DNA of 39,330 nucleotides, taken from an uncultured Megasphaera sp. GTDB taxonomy: Bacteria > Bacillota > Negativicutes > Veillonellales > Megasphaeraceae. Location of the stretch: the NCBI GenBank assembly GCA_900554215.1, contig USGG01000012.1, positions 1 through 39,330 on the forward strand, read 5' to 3'. Both the position numbers and the translations under genes were made by a program. Below, in pieces: positions 31,707 through 39,330 of this stretch (its first letter is position 1; every line of letters starts with the position of its first letter). Below the pieces are notes generated by a model. That model was not told the origin of the DNA and made no database searches. It saw nothing but the letters and a program-made list of their open reading frames with translations.

Positions 31707-33083
31707 TCACAAAACTACTCCGCAAACTAAATATCCAACAATGCTGAAAATAGTTGCTATAATTGCATATGGCAGCTGAGACAAGGCATGATCCATATTT
31801 TGTATTTTACAGCAACTGGATGTAAGTACCGTCGCATCAGAATAGAAACAAGTGTGGCTACCCAATACAGCGCCGGATACAATAGCTCCCATCGTCAACA
31901 GTAAGTTGGCATCTAACGAAACAGCCATCGGAAGCATAATCGGCGATACGACAGCCATAACGCCCCAGCAACTGCCCGTAGAAAAAGTTAACGATGCAAC
32001 AGCTAAAAATACGATCATCGGAAAAAGGCTGCTCTCCATATACGGCTCTATAATTTCAATTGCATAATTTGCAATACCGATATCCATCATGGCCTTCTGC
32101 ATAAAGAAAGCAAAGAAAATAATAGCTACAGTTGGAATCATATTGCAGAACCCGTGCATTACAAGATCACAATACTTGTTTACTGTCATTTTTCCCCGTG
32201 GTATATACAAGACAAAGCAGGCAGCAATTGCTGCAATAACAGCTTGGAGCAAGTCTTCCATGATAATTGCCCAAGCCGAAAGGACACAGATAGGAATCAA
32301 AAAATCCCATAAATTCCCAGTCATATTGGGTCCGACAGAACGATCTTCCTGTTCTTCTTCTAAGTTCAGCACTTTACTTTCCGGCGAATAAACCTCTCCC
32401 GTTTCTCTTATTCTCTGGTAAGCCGATTTCATACGGCCCATCTTAGGCAGTACACCGTAACAAAACAATGGTACGAGAATAACTGCAGCAATAGCATAAA
32501 AAACGTAAGGAATAACGTGGCAAAACGTCTGAATCGGATCTCCCAACCCCAACTGAGGCACGCCATGTTCACTGTAAAATAAGTTAGAAAAGAAGATAGC
32601 CCACGTAGAGAAAGGAAGAAGAGCGCATACCGGCGCACCTGTTGAATCAATAATATAAGAAATCGTCTCCCTGGGAATCTTATTTTTGTCAGTCAACTTT
32701 TTCATACATGTGCTAATAGTCATGATATTCAAATAATCATCAACGAAAATGACAATGCCCATAATCCAAGCGACCAGCATTGTCGTCTTCGGCCCATGGC
32801 AAATACGGTCAAGCCATTTAGCAAAACCTAACGTGCCATGAGCTGCTCCTACCAATGCAATTAAACTGCCAAACAGAGCACAAACCATGAATACCCATTG
32901 ATTTTGTTCATTAGTCACTACGGAAAACATTACATCTATCCATGCCGTTACGCACCCCCAGCCGCTTGTAATAACATACACCAGACAGGTACCGACGAAT
33001 AAAGGCTCTAAAGTACGCTTCGTACGAAGAGCTAATATAACAACAACCACAATAGGGACTAATGACCATATGCCATAATTCAT
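31707..33083 (-). CDS. NhaC-family Na+/H+ antiporter
   Basis: 458 residues, about 11-12 membrane helices of the Na_H_antiporter (NhaC/MleN-like) family. Family features include IVIFVDDYLNIMTI (helix with paired acidic residues), STGAPVCALLPFSTWA and the C-terminal TFSTGSCWGVMAVVSPIMLP. It would exchange Na+ (or an organic acid) for protons. ATG 33083 follows AAGAGGTG. It is the first gene of a three-gene operon; its own promoter is not clear-cut (TATACT at 33117-33112, no good -35). Some members are malate-Na+/lactate antiporters, so the substrate is open. Confidence 0.85.
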   Translation of the reverse strand: MNYGIWSLVPIVVVVILALRTKRTLEPLFVGTCLVYVITSGWGCVTAWIDVMFSVVTNEQNQWVFMVCALFGSLIALVGAAHGTLGFAKWLDRICHGPKTTMLVAWIMGIVIFVDDYLNIMTISTCMKKLTDKNKIPRETISYIIDSTGAPVCALLPFSTWAIFFSNLFYSEHGVPQLGLGDPIQTFCHVIPYVFYAIAAVILVPLFCYGVLPKMGRMKSAYQRIRETGEVYSPESKVLNLEEEQEDRSVGPNMTGNLWDFLIPICVLSAWAIIMEDLLQAVIAAIAACFVLYIPRGKMTVNKYCDLVMHGFCNMIPTVAIIFFAFFMQKAMMDIGIANYAIEIIEPYMESSLFPMIVFLAVASLTFSTGSCWGVMAVVSPIMLPMAVSLDANLLLTMGAIVSGAVLGSHTCFYSDATVLTSSCCKIQNMDHALSQLPYAIIATIFSIVGYLVCGVVL

Positions 33084-33647
33084 GTGTAATCACCTCTTAA
33101 ATTTTTTCATCAGTATATCATTTCCCCTATTAAAACAGTGTAAAACATCAGTCTGATAGTTTAACGCTGCAAAAAGCTTTGTATATATTCCAGCACATAT
33201 TCCCATAAGATTTATACTAAGGAATACAGTAGCTTTCATTATCGGCCGTTCTTATCGAAGAGACCATATAATACACCGCGTTTTAAATTAATAATATAGA
33301 AAAACAGAAACAATACCTGTAACAGCATAAAAACTGCCACCAGCCCATTTGACGGCGGAATATTTTTTATCTGCTCTACAGGGAGTCATTCAGCACATGA
33401 AAGTTTTTTGCAATTCCTCAAAACGATGTGCCTTTGATGGATAACACCTGATGGTGCCTGATCTAAAAGAAACCGTATTCCGGACACAAGTTTAAAAACT
33501 CCTATCTGATAAGTTCGTCGCTTTCTTGACTATAATTTCGTATCATTCCAACTATTTGCCGTTTGTATTGCGTTAAGCCGCAATATGTTATAATTTAAAA
33601 ATATGTATTTTTATCACTGAAACTATACCCAAAATCTTGCCGCACAC
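33084..33647. other. Gap of about 560 nt between nhaC and kdpC
   Basis: No intact gene. It contains the nhaC leader, a reverse-strand membrane-protein remnant (33239-33385) with a possible frameshifted continuation up to about 33480, and otherwise AT-rich sequence in which nothing was recognised. Confidence 0.5.
33239..33385 (-). pseudogene. C-terminal remnant of a membrane protein
   Basis: The reverse-strand frame reads PVEQIKNIPPSNGLVAVFML, a hydrophobic helix, then a basic and polar tail LKRGVLYGLFDKNGR before TAA. It has no start codon and an in-frame TGA lies directly upstream (33386-33388). Upstream codons continue the protein-like pattern in a different frame (SKAHRFEELQKTF), suggesting a frameshifted, decayed gene. 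Family unknown. Confidence 0.4.
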
Positions 33648-33689
33648 AAAAAACGGAGATAACGGCATATTACCGTTATCTCCGTTTTT
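33648..33689. terminator. Terminator of the kdp operon (bidirectional)
   Basis: Perfect 13-bp inverted repeat ACGGAGATAACGG (33653-33665)/CCGTTATCTCCGT (33673-33685), with a run of A before it and T after it. It lies 17 nt after the kdpC stop on the reverse strand. Confidence 0.85.
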
Positions 33690-33705
33690 AAACAAACAAA
33701 TGCTT

Positions 33706-34359
33706 CTATAAAATTCCCATAGCTTTGCCAATTTGGATATTGGCCATCAACACATTTACTTTATCTTCGCCAAAAATCCCTGCTACCTTGCCTTCCGTAT
33801 TGGCCTTGATAATTTCGCGTACTGTATCTTCACTCAAACCGGAAGCTTTAGCAATTCGCGGAACTTGTACTTCGGCAGCTGCCGGAGAAATATGCGGATC
33901 CAAGCCAGAACCCGAGGCCGTCAGCAAATCTGTCGGAATATCCGTCGCCTGCACGCCGGGGTTTTTAGCCAAGAAAGTCTGCATATCCTTTTCTACGCGT
34001 TCACGCAGAGCGGGGTTCGACGGAGCGTAGTTATTAGACCCGGAACTCAAGCCGGAAAATTCCGAGCCGTCCAGATAAAACTGGTTGCCGCCAGCATCTT
34101 CTGTATAGACATTGTAATGATATGCCGATGGACGGCTCCACAAATAGTACTCCTTTGTAAATTCCTGTCCTACCCATTTCGTCCCTATAGCCTGACCGTT
34201 GACAGTAACTACGCTGCCATTAGACTGGCTGGGGAACAAAATAAATCCAAGGCCGCTCAATACGCATGGGAATAAAAAGCCGCAAATAACCATCAGTAGG
34301 ATCGTCGACAGCACAGCCTGACGAACGCCATCAGAAAAACTCTTCATTGCATCATTCAT
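33706..34359 (-). CDS. kdpC: K+-transporting ATPase subunit C
   Basis: 217 residues: one N-terminal membrane helix (about 12-35) and a soluble domain with the family segments GSNNYAPSNPALRERV, TDIPTDLLTASGSGLDPHIS and VPRIAKASGLSEDTVREI. KdpC stabilises the complex and promotes ATP binding. Start taken as ATG 34359; an ATG four codons earlier (34371) overlaps the ribosome binding site AAAGGA. Last gene of the operon, 18 nt after kdpB. Confidence 0.95.
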   Translation of the reverse strand: MNDAMKSFSDGVRQAVLSTILLMVICGFLFPCVLSGLGFILFPSQSNGSVVTVNGQAIGTKWVGQEFTKEYYLWSRPSAYHYNVYTEDAGGNQFYLDGSEFSGLSSGSNNYAPSNPALRERVEKDMQTFLAKNPGVQATDIPTDLLTASGSGLDPHISPAAAEVQVPRIAKASGLSEDTVREIIKANTEGKVAGIFGEDKVNVLMANIQIGKAMGIL

Positions 34360-34377
34360 CGTAACAAGCATCCTTTC

Positions 34378-36435
34378 TTATAGTCCAATGACAGAAAGCA
34401 GCGGATAAATCAGCAAGTCGATGACCTTGATCCCAATAAAAGGAACGATCATGCCGCCAACACCATAAATCAACATATTTCGGGCCAGTAAACGTCCTGA
34501 CGACATTGGCCGGTACGCAACACCTTTCATAGCCAGCGGAATCAGGCAGGGAATGATAATCGCATTGAAGATCAAAGCTGACAAAATAGCGCTGTACGGC
34601 GTCGTAAGGTGCATAATGTTCAAAACGCCGAGCTGAGGAATAGCCATCATAAACATAGCCGGAATAATAGCAAAGTATTTTGCAATATCGTTAGCAATAG
34701 AGAAGGTCGTCAAACTGCCTCGCGTAATGAGGAGCTGTTTGCCAATTTCTACGACTTCCAATATCTTCGTCGGATCAGAATCTAAGTCAACCATATTGGC
34801 TGCTTCCTTGGCAGCCGTCGTGCCGCTGTTCATAGCCAGGCCGACGTTAGCCTGTGCCAAGGCAGGCGCATCGTTCGTACCATCGCCGGTCATAGCGACG
34901 ATCTTACCTTCAGATTGTTCTTTTTTAATGAGGGCAATCTTATCTTCCGGCTTGCATTCCGCAAGGAAGCCGTCTACGCCGGCTTCCTTAGCAATGGTAG
35001 CAGCTGTCAGCGGATTATCGCCAGTACACATGATCGTCTTAATGCCTATGGCGCGAAGGCGTTCAAACCGTTCAACCATGCCTGGTTTAACTGTATCCTT
35101 TAAGTAAATGACGCCTAAAACCCTATTGTTTTCACAAACTGTCAGCGGTGTGCCCCCCAGGCTGGCAATGTGATCTACTTTCTGCTGCAAGTCAGCCGGA
35201 ATAGAACCGCCTAAAGATTTTACATACTGCATAATAGCGTCAGATGCGCCCTTACGGATTTTTGTCCCATCCGGCAGGTCAACACCGCTCATACGGGTCT
35301 GTGCCGTAAAGGGAATAAATTCAGAACCAGCAGGTTCTTTGCTCGCATCGCCTAAGCGTTGAGCCAGTTCCAATGTTGATTTGCCTTCCGGCGTTTCATC
35401 GCGGAAACTGGTCAAGGCAGCACAGCGAATCAAATCCGTACGGTTTGCACTCTCTACAGGGATGAAATCGGCAGCAAGACGGTTGCCGTATGTAATCGTG
35501 CCTGTTTTATCCAAAATCATCGTGTCTACGTCGCCGCAGGCTTCTACAGCCTTACCGGACATCGCGATGACGTTAAAGCGCGTAACGCGGTCCATACCTG
35601 CAATGCCGATAGCTGACAACAAGCCGCCAATAGTCGTTGGAATCAAGCAGACTGCCAAGGCAATCAACGTAGAAGTTTGCAATTGAACACCGGAATACAT
35701 ACCGATTGGATACAAGGTCACTATAACGATCATGAATATAATCGTCAAGGATACGAGAAGCGTATTCAACGCAATTTCGTTCGGCGTTTTCTTACGGGAA
35801 GCGCCTTCAACCATGGCAATCATGCGGTCCAAGAAACTGTTGCCCGGATCAGACGTAATACAAATTTTCAGCCAGTCAGATACGACGGTCGTACCACCTG
35901 TAACGGAGCAGAAGTCGCCGCCTGATTCACGAACAACAGGCGCCGATTCACCAGTAATAGCTGATTCATCGACAGACGCAACGCCTTCAATGACTTCGCC
36001 ATCACCGGGAATAATTTCGCCGGCCGATACCATAACAATATCGCCACGTTTCAATTCGCTGGACAAAACGATTTTCTCCGTACCATTTTCCAAAAGAAGG
36101 CGAGCCTGTGTATCTTTCTGCGTCTTTTTCAGGCTGGCAGCCTGTGCTTTGCCGCGGCCTTCTGCTACGGATTCAGCAAAGTTTGCAAACAATACGGTAA
36201 TCAGTAATATAATGCAGACAACAGCATTATATATCTGCAGCGTACTACCTTCCCCAACGTCGCCAAATACGCCGGGAACAAAAGTAAGAACTAAGGTAAT
36301 GAAAAAGCCGATTTCTACGACAAACATGACCGGGTTTTTCATCATATATATAGGATTTAACTTCTTAAAAGAGCCGATAACAGCCTGTTGGAAAATTTCA
36401 GGCGTGACCAACTGCTGCTGCTTTTTTTTGCTCAT
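34378..36435 (-). CDS. kdpB: K+-transporting ATPase subunit B (P-type ATPase)
   Basis: 685 residues, full length. P-type ATPase marks: TGES at 161-164 (its serine is the inhibitory phosphorylation site in E. coli), phosphorylated Asp309 in DKTGT, CTGDNP and MTGDGTNDAPAL in the hinge. It provides ATP-driven K+ transport in the KdpFABC complex. The start has AAGGAGGA. A Lys/Gln-rich N terminus (SKKKQQQ) precedes the first helix. Confidence 0.96.
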   Translation of the reverse strand: MSKKKQQQLVTPEIFQQAVIGSFKKLNPIYMMKNPVMFVVEIGFFITLVLTFVPGVFGDVGEGSTLQIYNAVVCIILLITVLFANFAESVAEGRGKAQAASLKKTQKDTQARLLLENGTEKIVLSSELKRGDIVMVSAGEIIPGDGEVIEGVASVDESAITGESAPVVRESGGDFCSVTGGTTVVSDWLKICITSDPGNSFLDRMIAMVEGASRKKTPNEIALNTLLVSLTIIFMIVIVTLYPIGMYSGVQLQTSTLIALAVCLIPTTIGGLLSAIGIAGMDRVTRFNVIAMSGKAVEACGDVDTMILDKTGTITYGNRLAADFIPVESANRTDLIRCAALTSFRDETPEGKSTLELAQRLGDASKEPAGSEFIPFTAQTRMSGVDLPDGTKIRKGASDAIMQYVKSLGGSIPADLQQKVDHIASLGGTPLTVCENNRVLGVIYLKDTVKPGMVERFERLRAIGIKTIMCTGDNPLTAATIAKEAGVDGFLAECKPEDKIALIKKEQSEGKIVAMTGDGTNDAPALAQANVGLAMNSGTTAAKEAANMVDLDSDPTKILEVVEIGKQLLITRGSLTTFSIANDIAKYFAIIPAMFMMAIPQLGVLNIMHLTTPYSAILSALIFNAIIIPCLIPLAMKGVAYRPMSSGRLLARNMLIYGVGGMIVPFIGIKVIDLLIYPLLSVIGL

Positions 36436-36453
36436 AACTGTTCCTCCTTAGAA

Positions 36454-38235
36454 TTAAAGGGTGAGATGTTCGGCAATAGGGCCAAGAGCAAGCGCGGGGA
36501 AGAATGTCAGGGCCGCGAAGATATATACAACGAATACCAAGATAACGGCAAAGCTGAAATTATCCGTATGCAGCGTCCCCGTCGATTCATTGACGAAGCG
36601 CTTCTTCATCAGTGAGCCGGCAATGGCCAGCTGAATGACGATAGATAAGTACCGTCCGAAGAACATGGCAAGGCCTGCAGTAACATTCCAGAATACTGTA
36701 TTATCTGCCAGCCCTTCAAAACCGGAGCCGTTATTTGCGGCAGACGAGGCGTATTCATACAAGACCTGGGAAAGGCCGTGGAAACCGGGATTCGTAATAC
36801 CTTCCAAACCGCCTTCCGTAGCGACTGCTAAAGCTGAAAAAGCCAAGATAAGAAGCGGATGGATAATGATGCACAAGGCAGTCAATTTCATTTCCCGGCC
36901 TTCAATTTTTTTGCTCAAATATTCCGGCGTACGTCCAATCATTAAGCCGCAGATAAATACGGCCAAGATTGCATACATAATCATGTTCATTAAGCCGACA
37001 CCTTTACCGCCGAATACGACGTTGAGCATCATGTGAAGCAACGGTACCATACCGCCTAACGGAGTCAGTGTATCGTGCATGTTATTGACCGTACCGGTCG
37101 TAAAGGAGGTTGTTACGGTTGTAAACAGGGCAGACTGGGCAATACCAAAGCGAACTTCCTTGCCCTCCATGCTGCCCATAGACTGGTTCAGACCAGCCTG
37201 CGAAAGCCCAGGGTTGCCTTGGCTTTCAGCCCAGAAGCACAGGCTAAGGCCAAGCAGGAAGATGATTCCCATTGCAGCGAAAATGCTGCAGCCTTCGCGG
37301 CCAAAGCAGCGGGAAATAATGCCGGCTTTTTCTACAGATGCCGATTTTTCAACTGGTTCAGCGTTTTCACCAGCATAGCCTGTATTGGCAATTGCTACAT
37401 CCCGTTTACGGTCGCGTACCATTTTACCAAACGTAATGACGCAGGCACCGGGAAGAAGCATCATAGCATACATTTCAATTAAGTCCGAAATAATTGTCGG
37501 GTTTTCGATTGGCGTAGCCGAATTAGCGCCAATAAAACCGCCGCCATTTGTTCCAAGATGTTTAATAATTTCCAGCGACGCAACAGGTCCCATAGCGATA
37601 ATTTGCTTTGCGCCTTCAATAGTATTGACGACGAGGTTTCCTGAAAAATTCTGAGGAACGCCCTGCCAGATAAGAAGCAGTCCGCCGACGACAGAAAACG
37701 GCAGCAGCACGCGCGTCGTAATGCGGACGAGGTCAGCAAAGAAGTTGCCGACATTATGAGTAGATCGTCCGGCAAGGCCGCGGATAAATGCGATGCAGGC
37801 TGCGTAGCCTGTAGCAGCAGAAACGAACATCATGTATATAATAACCAGCATCTGCGATAAATAGGACAGTCCAGATTCTCCGGAATAGTGCTGTAAGTTG
37901 GTGTTCGTCATAAAGCTGATAATCGTATTAAAGGAAAGTGTTTCCTCCATAGCACCGATTTCATTCGGGTTGAATACATCGATACTCTGCATACGCAGTA
38001 TAGCATAGCCAACAAAAATCATAACTGCATTTGTCCCAACGAGGGCAGAAGCATACTGTTTCCAGTTCATGCTTCCTTGAGGTTTGATACCACAAATTTT
38101 ATAAATAAGTCCATCAACGCGGTCAAATACGGGGTCGGCAAACGTAGGTTTACCAGAAGCAATACGGTACACATATGCGCCGACAGGAATTACCATTATT
38201 ATGTATATAATAATGGATAATATAATCTGTACCAT
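36454..38235 (-). CDS. kdpA: K+-transporting ATPase subunit A (channel-like)
   Basis: 593 residues, a little longer than the 557 of E. coli, about ten helices. The four selectivity-filter loops are recognisable: TNLQHYSGE, LGTNGGGFIGANSA, TTSFTTGTVN and SAANNGSGFEGL. It binds and conducts K+ in KdpFABC. The start ATG 38235 has AGGAGGA. An extra polar stretch (about 290-310) accounts for some of the added length. Confidence 0.95.
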   Translation of the reverse strand: MVQIILSIIIYIIMVIPVGAYVYRIASGKPTFADPVFDRVDGLIYKICGIKPQGSMNWKQYASALVGTNAVMIFVGYAILRMQSIDVFNPNEIGAMEETLSFNTIISFMTNTNLQHYSGESGLSYLSQMLVIIYMMFVSAATGYAACIAFIRGLAGRSTHNVGNFFADLVRITTRVLLPFSVVGGLLLIWQGVPQNFSGNLVVNTIEGAKQIIAMGPVASLEIIKHLGTNGGGFIGANSATPIENPTIISDLIEMYAMMLLPGACVITFGKMVRDRKRDVAIANTGYAGENAEPVEKSASVEKAGIISRCFGREGCSIFAAMGIIFLLGLSLCFWAESQGNPGLSQAGLNQSMGSMEGKEVRFGIAQSALFTTVTTSFTTGTVNNMHDTLTPLGGMVPLLHMMLNVVFGGKGVGLMNMIMYAILAVFICGLMIGRTPEYLSKKIEGREMKLTALCIIIHPLLILAFSALAVATEGGLEGITNPGFHGLSQVLYEYASSAANNGSGFEGLADNTVFWNVTAGLAMFFGRYLSIVIQLAIAGSLMKKRFVNESTGTLHTDNFSFAVILVFVVYIFAALTFFPALALGPIAEHLTL

Positions 38236-38256
38236 GTTTTATTCCTCCTGCTGACA

Positions 38257-38334
38257 TTAGAATTGTTCCGGGTGTACCAGCGCATAAACCAGATACGCAC
38301 CCAGCAGCACAACAATAATTCCAAGAATAATCAT
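38257..38334 (-). CDS. kdpF: KdpF small membrane subunit
   Basis: 25 residues, one membrane helix: MIILGIIVVLLGAYLVYAL followed by a short polar tail. Too short for automatic calling. A strong AAGGAGG lies 7 nt upstream of ATG 38334, and kdpA follows 21 nt later. KdpF is a stabilising peptide of the Kdp complex, about 29 residues in E. coli. Confidence 0.88.
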   Translation of the reverse strand: MIILGIIVVLLGAYLVYALVHPEQF

Positions 38335-38346
38335 ATTCTTTCCTCC

Positions 38347-38445
38347 TTACTCGTTGTTATTTACCTGGCTATCACACCATTTGATCAGCAAAAATACCAA
38401 TCCTATACTAATGGCCAGTGTTCCTAACATTGCGAGATCCATCAT
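38347..38445 (-). CDS. 32-aa membrane peptide preceding kdpF
   Basis: Codes for 32 residues: a double Met start, a helix (LAMLGTLAISIGLVFLLI) and a polar tail with Trp, Cys and Asp (KWCDSQVNNNE). It has a perfect AGGAGG 8-9 nt upstream of ATG 38445 and ends 12 nt before the kdpF start. Small peptides of this form precede kdpF in other Firmicutes, but the function is not known. It is the first gene of the kdp operon. Confidence 0.75.
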   Translation of the reverse strand: MMDLAMLGTLAISIGLVFLLIKWCDSQVNNNE

Positions 38446-38475
38446 ATGGTTTTCCTCCTATTTTTCATTTCTGGT

Positions 38476-38504
38476 ATTATGATGATAGCACGTTTGCTAT
38501 AAAC
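38476..38504 (-). promoter_or_regulatory. Tentative kdp promoter
   Basis: Reverse strand GTTTAT (38504-38499), 17-bp spacer, CATAAT (38481-38476). Weak -35, as expected for an activator-dependent promoter. The candidate KdpE box lies 48 nt upstream of the -10 box, against 50 nt at kdpDE. An alternative -10 is TATCAT (38487-38482). Confidence 0.35.
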
Positions 38505-38529
38505 ATAGTCTTCATATTTTCATACCGAC

Positions 38530-38545
38530 ATTAAGATGGTATAAA
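38530..38545 (-). promoter_or_regulatory. Candidate KdpE operator upstream of kdpFABC
   Basis: Reverse strand TTTATACCATCTTAAT, one mismatch to the kdpDE copy at 25828-25843, ending 84 nt before the ATG of the first operon gene. Paired occurrence and equal distance make it the best KdpE site candidate. Confidence 0.6.
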
Positions 38546-38586
38546 GGTTGGCGTTTGCGGCCGCAGTCATTTAATCAACAGCCCCT

Positions 38587-38615
38587 TTGCAAAGGCGTAA
38601 AAAACACCGTATGAT
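38587..38615 (+). promoter_or_regulatory. Promoter of the GrpB-family gene
   Basis: TTGCAA (38587-38592), 17-bp spacer, TATGAT (38610-38615), 38 nt before the ATG at 38654. It diverges from the kdp operon. Confidence 0.55.
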
Positions 38616-38653
38616 ATATGTATACGTTATTACTGCAGAGAGGACACAAAACT

Positions 38654-39229
38654 ATGGCGCAGCATATTACAGTGGTTAAATATAATCCTTGTTGGAAAAC
38701 GGTTTATGAAAAAGAAGCAGCCCTATTGCAAAGCATTTTAGGAAAAAATTGCACAGCTATTTATCACATTGGCAGCACAGCCGTACCAAACCTGGCAGCC
38801 AAACCCATTATCGACATCATGCCCGTCGTCACCGCCCTATCGGTTGTCGATCAGGAAAAGGCAACCTTCGAAAAAAACGGCTATGAATACCTAGGTGAAT
38901 TCGGCATTGCCGGACGGCGGTATCTGCGCAAAGGAGGCGATGAACGCACACATCAAATACATATTTTCCAAGAAAATGATATCTACAATATTGAACGTCA
39001 CCTGGCAGTTCGGGATTTTCTGCGCACGCACGCCAATATAGCCAATCAATACGGCATGTTGAAACAAGCTTTAGCCCATTGCTATCCATACGACATCGAA
39101 TCATACTGCCACGGCAAAGATGCATTTGTAAAAAAACTAGAGCAACAAGCACTGCGCTGGAAAGAAACCTTTGCTGCAACCCATAATTTGACGAGCCGTT
39201 CCATAAATGATATAGTTAAAATTAAATAA
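38654..39229 (+). CDS. GrpB-family (UPF0157) nucleotidyltransferase-fold protein
   Basis: 191 residues, normal GrpB length. Motifs: VVKYNPCWKTVYEKE at the start; YHIGSTAVPNLAAKPIIDIM, the nucleotidyltransferase GS loop plus metal-binding acid; and RTHQIHIF followed by HLAVRDFLRTH. Family members may transfer nucleotides to small molecules, but none is well characterised; some are fused to CoaE. ATG 38654 is used because AGAGGA lies 10 nt upstream; an earlier in-frame ATG at 38618 lacks a site. After it, 39230-39330 is AT-rich with nothing recognised. Confidence 0.85.
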   Translation: MAQHITVVKYNPCWKTVYEKEAALLQSILGKNCTAIYHIGSTAVPNLAAKPIIDIMPVVTALSVVDQEKATFEKNGYEYLGEFGIAGRRYLRKGGDERTHQIHIFQENDIYNIERHLAVRDFLRTHANIANQYGMLKQALAHCYPYDIESYCHGKDAFVKKLEQQALRWKETFAATHNLTSRSINDIVKIK

Positions 39230-39330
39230 TCCTTAAAATATATTGATATCCAAATCTTTTTCTTATATAACGAACGGTAAATTGCAAGTTGAATTTGAAC
39301 AACCATAATCAGGAAACACACTCACTAGCA

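Noticed and set aside
33560..33600. TTGCGT ... TATAAT pair on the plus strand
   Set aside because: The spacer is about 15 bp and nothing on the plus strand is downstream; it faces the kdp terminator.
1..39330. CRISPR array, rRNA genes, prophage structural genes, replication origin
   Set aside because: No regularly spaced repeats, rRNA-like sequence, phage gene cluster or DnaA-box cluster was seen.

Overview
The window looks like a chromosomal segment of an anaerobic diderm Firmicute (Negativicutes, Veillonellaceae/Megasphaera-like). This is inferred from Firmicute-type Shine-Dalgarno sites and promoters, a MupG/MurP muropeptide-salvage operon, a clostridial-type pxp/acc cluster, a PII-like c-di-AMP receptor relative and amino-acid-fermentation genes; no 16S or marker gene is present. 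The left part (about 1-21 kb) is clearly GC-richer than the right part, and 22.9-25.9 kb is AT-rich and partly decayed, as expected for acquired DNA.

Layout. (1) 1-280: truncated reverse-strand gene, a small coding remnant and tRNA-Arg(CCU). (2) 0.4-5.9 kb, minus strand: five-gene operon M20 amidohydrolase - DUF3311 - alpha/beta hydrolase - SSS symporter - aspartase, read from a consensus promoter through a leader terminator; it would import and hydrolyse an amidated compound and deaminate aspartate to fumarate. (3) 5.9-9.3 kb, plus: murQ-murP-mupG, uptake and breakdown of MurNAc(-GlcNAc). (4) 9.3-10.3 kb: EamA exporter, minus. (5) 10.4-14.5 kb, plus: M48 protease, NYN-LOTUS protein, a membrane-anchored degenerate DnaQ-fold protein and a DUF368/PopT-type lipid-carrier translocase. 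(6) 14.5-21.1 kb, minus: pxpA - Nramp-like transporter - pxpB - pxpC - accB - accC - DUF1445, a 5-oxoproline utilisation operon carrying its own biotin carboxylase and biotin carrier, again behind a promoter-proximal leader terminator. (7) 21.2-25.6 kb: MaoC-type hydratase, CAT-like acetyltransferase, about 1.1 kb of decayed DNA including a serine-recombinase tail, a GNAT and an LRR protein. (8) 25.8-38.5 kb: a potassium/sodium homeostasis region. kdpDE (plus) is followed by relics of an ISL3-family and an IS30-family transposase, then nhaC-macro-PII-like (minus) and kdpFABC (minus) preceded by a 32-aa membrane peptide. (9) 38.6-39.2 kb: GrpB-family protein.

How the parts work together. KdpD/KdpE should control kdpFABC: an almost identical 16-bp element (15/16 matches) lies 84-85 nt upstream of the first start codon of both kdpDE and kdpFABC and is the best candidate KdpE operator. 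The PII-like protein sits in one tight operon with a Na+/H+ antiporter and a macro-domain protein, suggesting nucleotide-linked control of ion transport. The two catabolic operons (M20/aspartase and pxp) share a leader design in which a terminator hairpin starting GGCGCTG lies exactly 29 nt after the -10 box, pointing to shared attenuation control.
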